In this document: in pieces, positions 52,249 to 62,000 of the stretch
Layout: each line of letters starts with the position of its first letter
How positions within the stretch are numbered: the first letter of the stretch is position 1
Assembly: GCA_013792135.1 (NCBI GenBank)
Contig: VMSP01000058.1
Coordinates: 24,911 to 88,910, forward strand
Direction: 5' to 3'
DNA from: Desulfocapsa sp.
GTDB taxonomy: Bacteria; Desulfobacterota; Desulfobulbia; Desulfobulbales; Desulfocapsaceae
Length of the DNA: 64,000 nucleotides
Made by a program: the position numbers and the translations under genes
The notes under the pieces: generated by a model
Database searches by the model: none
The model's input: only the letters and a program-made list of their open reading frames with translations
What the model was told of the DNA's origin: nothing

Positions 52249-53487
52249 CTACACATGTCTGAGCGCTTGAATCGGATCCATGCGCGATGCTTTGACCGCC
52301 GGATAAAGACTGGCGATAACCGAGACCACAATAACCGTTATGGAGATGAAAAGCAGGTCTTTCGGGTGGAGTTGCGCCACCAGAAGCAGGTCTTTCTGTT
52401 GACCAAAATCAAAGGTAAGGTGGGCTATATTGACAATTTTGACCAGCGCCATGGCCACGAGACCACCGATAATCGCCCCAAACACCCCGAGAAGAAACCC
52501 TTCAACGACAAACATCGACAAAATCTTCCCCGGCAGGGTGCCTATGGCGGCAATGGTGCCGATTTCCCGGATCCTCTCATACACCGCCATGATCATGACA
52601 TTGGTGATACTGATCAGCACAATCATGGTCAGCATCAGTTTGATGGAGAGGGTCATGAGATCGATCATTTTGGAAATATTAAAAAAGGGAGAGAGCTTTT
52701 CCCAGGTGTGAATCTCAAACAGGGGTTTGTTCTCTTTATTCATCTCACCGGCCACAATTCCTTCAAGCCGCGAGCTGAAGGAGTGCAGGGAATCAAAGTT
52801 TTTTAAGCGAATGGCAATCTCGCTGACCTCCGCCTCTTCCATGCGCAGCAGCTCCACCGCATCGTCAAAATGAAGGTAGCCATCCCTGCCGCCGGGACCG
52901 GTAATGCCATCCAGAATGCCGGCCACGACAAACTGCCGACCGTTGACCGATCCATCTTTATTGGTGGCGATGATGACCACAGTGTCGTCGACCTTCACCT
53001 TCATCCCTTTGCTCAACAGGGCCGGAACCAGGATCTCACCACGCTTGAGCGTTTTCCGGCCTTCGGTTATCCGGGAAGAGAGCAGCGGCACCGTGGCAAA
53101 CTCTTTCTCCGGGACCACCCCGTTCAATCTGACATTGCTGGTCTCGGTATAATTGCTGAACATGGCTCCGAACTTGATGCGCGGCGAAGAGGCCTCGATC
53201 TCCGGCTGCCGATCAAGGATCTCTTGCAGACGATGGACGGCCTTGGCCTTCATGTTCAGGGTCAGAGGCAGGTTATCGATGGAGGCCACATACCCCTTCC
53301 TGTGCACCTGCAGATGACCAAGCATGGAATCGGTAATCTGGCCGACCATCATGTTTTTAAACGATCCGGACACCGACATGAAGAGGAGGACAAACACCAC
53401 GCCAACGGTAATAAGCGAGGCGGTCAACAGGGTCCGCCGTTTATAGCGCAGGAGATTACGCAGGGCGATCTGCAGTATCTTAAGCAT
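52249..53487 (-). CDS. ABC transporter permease (FtsX/MacB/LolCE-like)
   Basis: N-terminal TM, periplasmic domain, three C-terminal TMs; ALRNLLRYKRRTLLTASLI. Confidence 0.92.
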   Translation of the reverse strand: MLKILQIALRNLLRYKRRTLLTASLITVGVVFVLLFMSVSGSFKNMMVGQITDSMLGHLQVHRKGYVASIDNLPLTLNMKAKAVHRLQEILDRQPEIEASSPRIKFGAMFSNYTETSNVRLNGVVPEKEFATVPLLSSRITEGRKTLKRGEILVPALLSKGMKVKVDDTVVIIATNKDGSVNGRQFVVAGILDGITGPGGRDGYLHFDDAVELLRMEEAEVSEIAIRLKNFDSLHSFSSRLEGIVAGEMNKENKPLFEIHTWEKLSPFFNISKMIDLMTLSIKLMLTMIVLISITNVMIMAVYERIREIGTIAAIGTLPGKILSMFVVEGFLLGVFGAIIGGLVAMALVKIVNIAHLTFDFGQQKDLLLVAQLHPKDLLFISITVIVVSVIASLYPAVKASRMDPIQALRHV

Positions 53488-54184
53488 GATGCGCCTCCCC
53501 TTTCACCTGTCGGCTGATAAGTTTCCCATCCTCAAGCGTATAGAGGATTTCCGCCTCACCAACAATTTTCTGATCATGGGTGGAAAAGATAAAGGTGGTC
53601 TGCAGCTCATCGCGCATTTTCTTCATGAGTTCAAGGACCCGATAGGCAGTTTCATGGTCAAGATTGGCGGTGGGCTCATCGGCCAAGACCAGTTTGGGAT
53701 TGGTCACCAGGGCCCTGGCCACCGCCACCCGCTGCTTTTGGCCGCCGGAAATCTGGTCCGGGTATTTGCTGCTCTGGCTGCTCATACCCACTGCCTCCAA
53801 AAGCTCCGTCACCCTCTTCTTCCTTTCAGCTGCGGGCGTATTCTGGACCATCAGCAAGGGATATTCAATATTTTCATACACCGTCAACACCGGCAGCAAA
53901 TTGAAATCCTGAAAGATAAACCCGATGGAATGACCCCTGAAATTGGCGCTCTGCCGGCGATTGAATGACCGGATATCGGTATCGCCGATGGTCAAGCTGC
54001 CTGAGGTCGGTTTATCCAGGCAGCCGATAAGATTCAAAAGAGTTGTCTTGCCACTCCCGGAAGGCCCGATAAAAGAGACAAAAGAAGAGGTCTCAATGGT
54101 AAAGCTGACCCCTTTCAGCGCCGTCACCATCACCTCACCAACCTGGTAACTCTTCTCCAGATCCTTTGCGACAATAAATGTCAT
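53480..54184 (-). CDS. ABC transporter ATP-binding protein (LolD/MacB-like)
   Basis: [48 protein letters not shown]. Confidence 0.96.
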   Translation of the reverse strand: MTFIVAKDLEKSYQVGEVMVTALKGVSFTIETSSFVSFIGPSGSGKTTLLNLIGCLDKPTSGSLTIGDTDIRSFNRRQSANFRGHSIGFIFQDFNLLPVLTVYENIEYPLLMVQNTPAAERKKRVTELLEAVGMSSQSSKYPDQISGGQKQRVAVARALVTNPKLVLADEPTANLDHETAYRVLELMKKMRDELQTTFIFSTHDQKIVGEAEILYTLEDGKLISRQVKGEAHHA

Positions 54185-54502
54185 TTTCCCTCCCGTAGAC
54201 CTTCTTTAAGTTATTCCATTCAGTTGCCAGAATCCATTGCCAATGGCTACCCGCAACCGTCCTTCCAGGCAAAACAGATAATAACAAGCATAATTTACGC
54301 CAATCTTAAATGTTTTTTATCATACTGATAATGTTAGGTAAAACAAACAGCAAGGCCACCACTTGAGGCATCTTCTTTCTTGCTGGTTCAAACTTACCCG
54401 TTTTTTTTCTTTAAGATGAGTATTTCTTACCCAAGTGAGAATCGCACGAAGACATCCACACTCTACACTTATAAAATATGGAAAGAATCACTGCAAGCAA
54501 TG

Positions 54503-55492
54503 CTACAAAAAAAGAATTGAAATAGCCGCTCCGCCAAGAATCACCCAGAGGATATCGATCTTCCACAACAAGGCCACCAGGGCGGCAACTCCTAGCAACA
54601 AATGCAGCCAGTCCCACTGCACCTGCAAGGCAAAACGGACAGTGACTGTCGCCAGCAGGCCGACAAAGGAGCAGAGTACCCCGGAAATGGCCCGGCTGAA
54701 CCAGAGGGATACCCGTAACCGGGCAAAATAAGGGGCAACCCCGATCACCAGCAATAAGGAAGGGAGGAACATGGCCACGGTGGCCACACAGGCACCTACA
54801 ACCCCATGGAGCAGATAGCCAACAAAGGTGGCGGTAATCACAATGGGGCCTGGGGTAAACTGGCCAAGGGCGATACCATCGAGAAAAACAGAACCAGCCA
54901 ACCAGGAATGGACCTCAACAACCTCATGGAACATCAACGGCACAGAGGCAAAGCCGCCGCCAAAGGCCATAAGATCAATTCTGCTCATGAGCAGGGTCAA
55001 ATGCGCAAGGGCAGGACTTAAAAAAGCGAGCAGGGCAAAACTGGCGGCAGCGATCGCAATCAGGCAGACAAGGGGCCGGAAAGAAGCTGCTGTTTGTGCC
55101 CCCGTCCGGGCCTGCAACGGAAAAGCCTGCCTGCTGTGCAGCGCCATACCCAGCAAAGCAGCCAGAAGCAAGATCAGGACAGGATGGACCGCCAGCCAGA
55201 AGAAGGCTGCGGCCATCAGAGCAATGACACCATGCCGCCAACTGATCAGTGTGGTTCGGCCAAAGGAGAGAGTGGCATTAGCAACAACGGCAACAATCAA
55301 GGCCGGCAGGCCAAAGCCGACATAACTGACCACTGCCCCACGCACGCCCCGCACCCGCAGGCCAACATAGGCCGCGACCTGCATAGCCGTGTCTCCTGGA
55401 ATCATCTGACTGAGGGCAACGCCATTCTGAAAGGCCTCCTTGGCAAGCCAGCCCTGCCGCCCAACAGCCAAATCCCGGATATAGGCGCTCAT
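54503..55492 (-). CDS. chrA: Chromate transporter ChrA-like
   Basis: Two-half CHR protein; upstream in-frame residues FFRLGLTAFGGPAMSAYI indicate a longer N-terminus without canonical start. Confidence 0.8.
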   Translation of the reverse strand: MSAYIRDLAVGRQGWLAKEAFQNGVALSQMIPGDTAMQVAAYVGLRVRGVRGAVVSYVGFGLPALIVAVVANATLSFGRTTLISWRHGVIALMAAAFFWLAVHPVLILLLAALLGMALHSRQAFPLQARTGAQTAASFRPLVCLIAIAAASFALLAFLSPALAHLTLLMSRIDLMAFGGGFASVPLMFHEVVEVHSWLAGSVFLDGIALGQFTPGPIVITATFVGYLLHGVVGACVATVAMFLPSLLLVIGVAPYFARLRVSLWFSRAISGVLCSFVGLLATVTVRFALQVQWDWLHLLLGVAALVALLWKIDILWVILGGAAISILFL

Positions 55493-55973
55493 GGCCGGTC
55501 CACCAAAGGCGGTCAGTCCCAGTCGAAAAAAAGCAGAAACAAACGGGACAAGGTCGGCGTAGGTGACTGTACAGTTAATGATTCATTCATGGGTGGAATT
55601 ATAATTATACCTTTTTTATTGTTCTGCCAACGCCATACACGCTTCAACAAAAGCACACCAGACTTCAATGCATCATAACTACTCGGGTGATTAGAATTAA
55701 GATTAGACTATTTCTTTTGGTGCGTTATCGAGTAAGAATAGTTTTGAAGTTCAGTCCGAAAAAGCTGACGACAGCAGCAGTCTGACTCCTGCTCACCATA
55801 GCCCTGGAGATTTTCGGGACATTTCTTGCACAAGTAGGCCTCATCAAGGAGTCGCCGCCTGTGATCTGGGTCTTAGCTTTCCTCGAGTTGTTTGAGAATG
55901 TCATCAATGTCTCTCTTAGTGCACATGATCTCATCTCCTGGTATGATCTTGCCACAAAAAAGTGGAGTCGTAG

Positions 55974-56115
55974 TTAAGCCGCTTTTCTCATATCCCACCA
56001 TTCCTTCTCATATTGAGCTGGAGATTTATGCCCATTAGTAGAATGTTTTCTTCGGCGATTGTAGTAGACTTCAATGTAGTTAAAAAGAGCCTGCTCAGCC
56101 TCCATTACATTCTGA
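55974..56115 (-). pseudogene. IS3-family transposase orfB, C-terminal remnant
   Basis: Reverse translation FQNVMEAEQALFNYIEVYYNRRRKHSTNGHKSPAQYEKEWWDMRKAA*. Confidence 0.75.
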
Positions 56116-56150
56116 AATTTATAATGGCGAATCAAATCGTTGCAAAACGC

Positions 56151-56597
56151 TTTATGGAAAAAGAATCTTTGCGCAAAACCAGTGCGCGAAACTCTTTTTT
56201 CGCTAAAATCAAAAGCATTATTCGAGGCGACATACAGACACGTATCGACCTGACTACCATCGATGGTCTTTTAATCACCACAGTGATTACCAATGATAGC
56301 CTGGAGAGGCTTGGATTAAGTCAAGGCAGGTTGATTACAGCCGAGGTCAAGGCTCCGTGGGTTATCCTGCAAGGCGGTGAAACCAAGCCTGCCTGCAGTG
56401 CGGAAAATAGATTTAAAGGGGTTTTAACAAAAATAAACCGGGGAAAGATCAATACGGAATGCGTTGTCCGAATTTCGGATGCGACTGAAATATGTGCCGT
56501 TGTTTCCTCTGCGGGCAGCTGGCTCCTTGAGTTGAGTGAGGGGGACAATATTTGGGTGCTATTCAACTGCTGTTCTGTGGTGCTGTATGTGGATTGA
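56151..56597 (+). pseudogene. modE: ModE C-terminal fragment (two Mop/TOBE domains), HTH half missing
   Basis: KTSARNSFFAKIKSIIRGDIQTRIDLTTIDGLLITTVITNDSLERLGLSQGRLITAEVKAPWVILQ resembles ModE molybdate-binding region. Confidence 0.65.
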
Positions 56598-56700
56598 CAA
56601 TGAGGGCCCGCAGGCATGGATAACCTTTTGATTTTTGAATAATTTCGAATGGATGCTCTGAAAAGAGCCAATACAATGCCTCTGAAGGAATAAGAAAGAC

Positions 56701-56844
56701 ATGACTGTTCTGGACACAGAAAAATTGCCTGACTCCATGACTATTGACGAAGAGTTGATGCAGGCCACGGGCAAAGGCGATCTTGACGCCTTTGCCGAGA
56801 TCGTCCGCCGTCATCAGAGCTGGGTACGTATTCGGCCAGACTGA
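56701..56844 (+). pseudogene. ECF sigma factor (RpoE-like) N-terminal fragment
   Basis: MTVLDTEKLPDSMTIDEELMQATGKGDLDAFAEIVRRHQSWV then divergent RIRPD*. Confidence 0.55.
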
Positions 56845-57217
56845 TTTTAGATCTTGACTCTTCAAAACATCATTATCCAACGAGCGGCTTGTTCAAATAT
56901 CCAGGGCCATTTCTCACTGTTTTGTCTGGATTCTAATACGGTCAGGAAGATGATCCGTAGCGGAATAACCAACCATCAATACCAACGGGATATCCAGCCA
57001 TTGCTCCGACTGACCTCGTACAGTATGGGTAAAACGACATTTCAACTACTCGGCTGTTTACCAAACGAAGCATTACTTCTGTGTAAATAGGTTTTGAATC
57101 ACTGATTCCGGGAATCAAGATATCTCCTATTTATACGTAACAAAAATATACCCGAAGTTGTGATATAATTCGGTCATTAACCTCCTGTTTTTTCTTCAAA
57201 AGAAAAAGGAGCCCATT

Positions 57218-57530
57218 ATGACCGAACAGGATAATATACAAGAAATCTCTTATTCTTGTGGACCAGGCATTGCCGTCCAAAAAGAACACCAACCCGTTAC
57301 ATTTCTGCCAGCCAATCCAGCCGTAACAAAGCCATATACACCCCTGCCTCGATTTCTCTATTCTCCAGGAACGAGTTCTCAAACTGTCTGTTCTCCAAGC
57401 AAAAGGAAACTGGTCCTCGATCATTTATCTGCCCGCATTATAGATAGAGGCTTTCCTGGTGTAGACATAGCTGTTGAATATCTCAAGAATAAATATAGTA
57501 AAAACATGTCGCCAAATACCTTGCATCACG
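57218..57530 (+). pseudogene. Tyrosine recombinase N-terminal fragment (SAM-like core-binding domain), interrupted by IS3-family sequence
   Basis: DIAVEYLKNKYSKNMSPNTLHHVKLTIKQ, abruptly joined to antisense IS orfB. Confidence 0.45.
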
Positions 57531-58256
57531 TTAAACTCACGATTAAGCAGATTTGGAGCAACCGGCATAGTATGTTTACTGTCCGTGGTCACTTTAAATT
57601 TCATTTTCTGTTTCGCTGCTACATCGGCAAGTTTCATCAATGTTGCAGCCTTGGTACGGCCGCATGAAACGCCATGAGCTTCAACCTCTTCCGCAATACG
57701 CCGGGCACCATAGGTTCCTTTTGACACTTTATGTGCCTCTTGTACCACAGAAGTAAGATGTTCATACTCTTGTTGCCTTGCTGATTTCCCTCGGTTTTTC
57801 CAGAAATAATACCCACTCCGAGAAACTTCCATAACGTCACACAACAGGGCTATTGGGTAGGCCTTCTTCACAGTATCAATCATTTGATACCGCACCCCAA
57901 CTCGCTTGCAAAGAAGGCCGCCGCTTTTTTTAAGATTTCACGCTCCATTCGTAAACGCTTGTTTTCTCTTCTGAGCCTTGCAAGCTCTACCTGAACATTA
58001 TCTTTCCGTTGAGCAGAATCAGAAGCAATACTGTCACATCCTGCTTCTGATTCGCGCTTCCATCGGCCCAAAACGCTTACATTGATACCGAGATTACGGG
58101 CAGCTTCAGATATCTTATAACCCTGTTCAGTAATCAGCTTGACTGCCGAATCCCTGAATTCCTGTGTGTAATCCTTTCTTTTCTTTGTCATTGAACACCT
58201 CCTGATGGGGATCTAACCCGCTCTTAAAAAAGTGTCCATTTTTTTCATACCACTTC
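57530..58256 (-). mobile_element. Partial IS3-family element (complete orfA 57880-58191, orfB 5' part to 57895)
   Basis: orfA MTKKRKDYTQEFRDSAVKLITEQGYKISEAARNLGINVSVLGRWKRE; orfB MIDTVKKAYPIALLCDVMEVSRSGYYFWKNR... Confidence 0.8.
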
Positions 58257-58257
58257 A

Positions 58258-58931
58258 ATAAACCTGTGCCTGCAAAAATGGACGAACGGATTTCCTCCCA
58301 ATGTTCACGGGCAAAGGTCATAAAGTCATCGATGGGCATCTTATCGATACCCGCGCGCCCTTGTTGGCCTTGACCCGTTCCCATGCCTTCAGCATGTTTG
58401 GACGGGAGAGAATCTGTTCCAGCAGGTGTTCATCGAGATCGGGCTTGACGGCAACGCGCCGGTCTTCTGCTCCCCCTGGCGGGTTCATCACAGTGGCCGA
58501 GCTTACCGGGCCTTTTCCCTTCTCTGAGTTCGGTCCTTCGTCCCGTGGAGTGGAACTACTATGGCCTCTGCTGACTCCTGCCCGATCATCTTCCATGTTG
58601 CCATGGAGGACGCTGTCTAGCGTGAACTGAACCGCTTGCCGGGCAGGTCTCCCCGGATAATAACGCGATCTTTCCCTACACTGCCGCGGCATTTACCATA
58701 TCTCCCAAACCCAGGGCTTTGTCATGTTGTGCTGACTTACCCGGAAACTTGGCCTTATATGCCATTTCTGTTCGTCGGCTCATAGTTTTGCACTCCGGCT
58801 TCCTTCAGACGAACTCTCGCGGGGTCGCCCTTGCCTTTGGCTAGTATTTATGGTTCTGTTATCACAACAGTACCGGGTTTACATACAGGGGACTTGCACC
58901 CCATTAGATCACGCCCGTGCCGGGCGTACAC
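58258..58931 (-). mobile_element. 5' portion of a group II intron with frameshifted reverse transcriptase/maturase fragment, truncated by IS3
   Basis: 5' end GTGTACGCCCGGCACGGGCGTGATCTAATGGGGTGCAAGTCCCC; RT fragment LLEQILSRPNMLKAWERVKANKG / GIDKMPIDDFMTFAREHWEEIRSSIFAGT in two frames. Confidence 0.65.
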
Positions 58932-59012
58932 AAGGCACTTCAGCCGGCCGCGTGGAGCTGCTGATTTTTTCTGCACCTTTAGTGGCGCGGTCGGCTGAGT
59001 TTAACGTTATGA
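58932..59012 (+). repeat. attC-like imperfect palindrome abutting the group II intron 5' end
   Basis: TCAGCCGGCCGCG / CGCGGTCGGCTGA arms (58940-58952, 58986-58998) with terminal GTTATGA. Confidence 0.45.
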
Positions 59013-59031
59013 AGAAAGGCACAAGTATTTT

Positions 59032-62000
59032 ATGGATAATAACTCAATCGTTCCTGATAGCTTAGAGCAACTCATTGACCGTTGGAAAATGAAGTATCCA
59101 AATCGTGCTAGAGCAGGAGAATATGCTCTCCTCGGTTTTCGCTTCCAATTGATAGTCGCGCTTCGTGATGCTGTCAGTGCCTTTCTCAGCGGACAAATCA
59201 CAACACCAGCTGTTTTCCTTGAACAAATATCTGACTTTTACCAGAAATTTCCAGACGGTAAAATTCTTTTCACTCAGGTGAAGCTAATAGGGCGGACTGT
59301 TAGCAGCGCACTTGAGGAACTCTGGGGTATTTATTGTTTGGCATCCGATGAATTGCCCTCGCTCACTTCACAGCTTCAATATCGAATACTTTGTTCCAAA
59401 TGGACTCTTCAAGATATTGATGGCGCCATCAAACGTTGGCAGCCCGCAAAGGATTCAGATCCAGCTCGGATTCAGTCCTTTAAAGAACTAGTAAGTATTT
59501 CTACTGATTCAAACCCCTTTGATGAGTTACTAGTCCTGGTTGCGCACGAACTAGACGCCGATGAACCGTTTCAGAAAGTGCTCTCTTGGATAGGCTTACT
59601 CACCAATACTGCTGATGGTTTTAAGCAAGTGTGGTCTGAGCTAGATGAACTTCAGAGAAAGCAGCGAAGGTCAATAAATACACGTTTGCCTCTCTGGTCG
59701 TCAACGGACAGGCCACCTCAGATTGTCGAGAGAGGTCCCGTCCTTACCAGTCATCAACCTAAAGTTATACATCTTCAACGGGGATATTTTTTCGGTCGGT
59801 TGATTTACCGTAAGCTTGCTGAAGAAGCTATTCAATGGATATCTTCCAATTCTTTAGATAGCGAATCAAGCCTTCGAATTCCAGTCTTATGGATAGGTGG
59901 TCGCTCTGGTTGCGGAAAAAGTGTGGCCTTGCTCCATATTCTATCTCATTTTCATGATAATGGTCTTGGGCCTATCCTTGCTCTGGGCAACAGTGTTGAC
60001 CTTTTTCCCCAAGCAATTCGTCGCGCCCCGAGTATAGCCTCCCCGAGCGACCAAATCATTATCGCACTTGACGACCCTTACTCTCCTCGAACTCAAGGCG
60101 ATGCAGAAATGTGGCGCAAAGCTCTTTCAGAACTTAATCTTTTACAAAACCGAACCACTGTAGGGCATCTTCCCATTCTTATTTGCTGTGGACCAACTAG
60201 TATGGCCCGTCAATTAGAAGAAGACTTCGCTGATGATCTCTATATAGAACTACTTACGGTTCCAGATGTGTTGGATGATCGCCAAGCATTAGAGGAATGG
60301 TATGAAATCCGTACTGGTACAAAGCCACCGACAATTGGCGATGGGGATATATTACTGGTCCAATTATTTTTCGAGTGGCAAACTGGACAGCCCCTTTCTT
60401 CCTTTGCGCATCGCTTTAAAAGACGACTAAGAGAAGAAGATCCATCATTGTTGATGCTCGATGCGGTTTATCGTATTGTGACAGCAAACCGTTTATATGT
60501 CGGGTACCAATCGTCTGCTCTAAAACGTTTTAATCCAAAGCAGAGAGATGCATTCGAATTATTGGTTAAAGATCACCATTTTTCTATTGATGAGGATTCG
60601 AGAAGGTCTGGAATTTGGTTGACTCATCCACATTTGGCAAACGGGCTCTTCGAAGCTTGGTTCCCAAAGGCTACAAAGACCCATCAGAGACAGGCAATAA
60701 CTAAGGAAACTATCTTGGATGGTTTACTCTTTGGGAAAACACCTCAAGACCAGACGGGCTTACTTTGGGCAGTAACCCGTCTGTCAAATAAGAACAAGCA
60801 CCTTCGGCAAAGAATGGAGACGGACAACTTCGAAGACATTTTGCCAGTTATCTATTCCGCTTGGCGGCGCAAATGTCGAGGTATCCTCGAAATAAAACAT
60901 TTACCGGTATGGATCGAAATACGGTTCTCACATCCAAACCTCTGTCTAACTCCTGATCCTCTGTACGATGCACTTGCTCAGCTATTACCCGAAAACAGAG
61001 AAGAAATTGGATTCCGTCTTACATGCCATAAGCTCATTGAACATTGGAAAAAGCTTACAGAAACAGAACAGAATGATGTAAGAGATTTCATAGAATATAT
61101 TCTTGCACAAACTCAAGGATGGAAAGAATGGCCAGCCATTGCGGTTGATGCAGCTTGGCGCATCTCTTCAAGACAAATTCTGACCCATGTTGAAAACTGG
61201 CTCTTAGGCAACAACCAAGGGTCAGGTTCAACTCTTTCTTGGTTCAACTTGCGGCAGAACATAGGCTACAATGTGGATTGGTTAATAAATATCAACTTAA
61301 CATGGATTAAGAATAACGGTGATGCACCAGACGCTGGTCCTGTCCTGTCAAGTTTGTTGAAAAGAGTTGATTTAAGCACTAGAAGGTATTCCATTGCGAC
61401 AGTGGCATTAGAATGGGCACAGAAGTACTCTCTTCTACCGCAAGTAGAACGGGTGCTTCGGCGTTTATTAGGACTTCAATTATCCGATGTGGTGATCGCA
61501 AGGGCTGTTCGACTTGCACTCGATTACATTGAAAATACTGATCTCCAGCCATCAAGCAGCTTCTTGCTGTCCGCAATTCTCCGCAAACAAGTTCTCATCA
61601 AGGCTGGAGATTCGCTGGCCGGACAAGTCCGTTTGGAAGAGACAGCAATCCACCTTGGTTTAGCGTGGCTTGAACGCTTTCCAAATGATCTCGGTGCACC
61701 TTACGTTGCTGACCGGCTTCTCCGGCTTCCGCATGTCTCGGATGATGAGTGGTCGAAGATTGCCTTGCAGTCACTTGGGCGTCTGGGCAACAAAATTTGG
61801 GTTCGTGATGTAGATTATACTTTCATGTCTATTGTACGTAGGCGGCACTTGTTGAATCGACAAGACGATGAGTTTCTGTACAAGTTGATTAACGAGTGGG
61901 CTGAGATTGCCAAGCTCAATATGCGCAAATTATTATCTCAAAAAAAATACTTTACCATATGTAAAATACTCACACCAACGTTAATATTAGTGGCGAATTT

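Noticed and set aside
52255-53517. Plus-strand ORFs 52255-52806 and 52870-53517
   Set aside because: Antisense to the ABC permease; low-complexity composition and no recognisable domain.
55510-55545. Programmed -1 frameshift at T-TTT-TTC in chrA
   Set aside because: The heptamer fits a slippery site, but there is no known precedent for chrA, no downstream stimulator was seen, and the upstream frame does not encode the expected residues; an indel is simpler.
56013-56150. N-terminus of the 194-aa ORF at 56013
   Set aside because: It is antisense read-through of the IS3 orfB tail; only the ModE-like part from about 56151 is credible.
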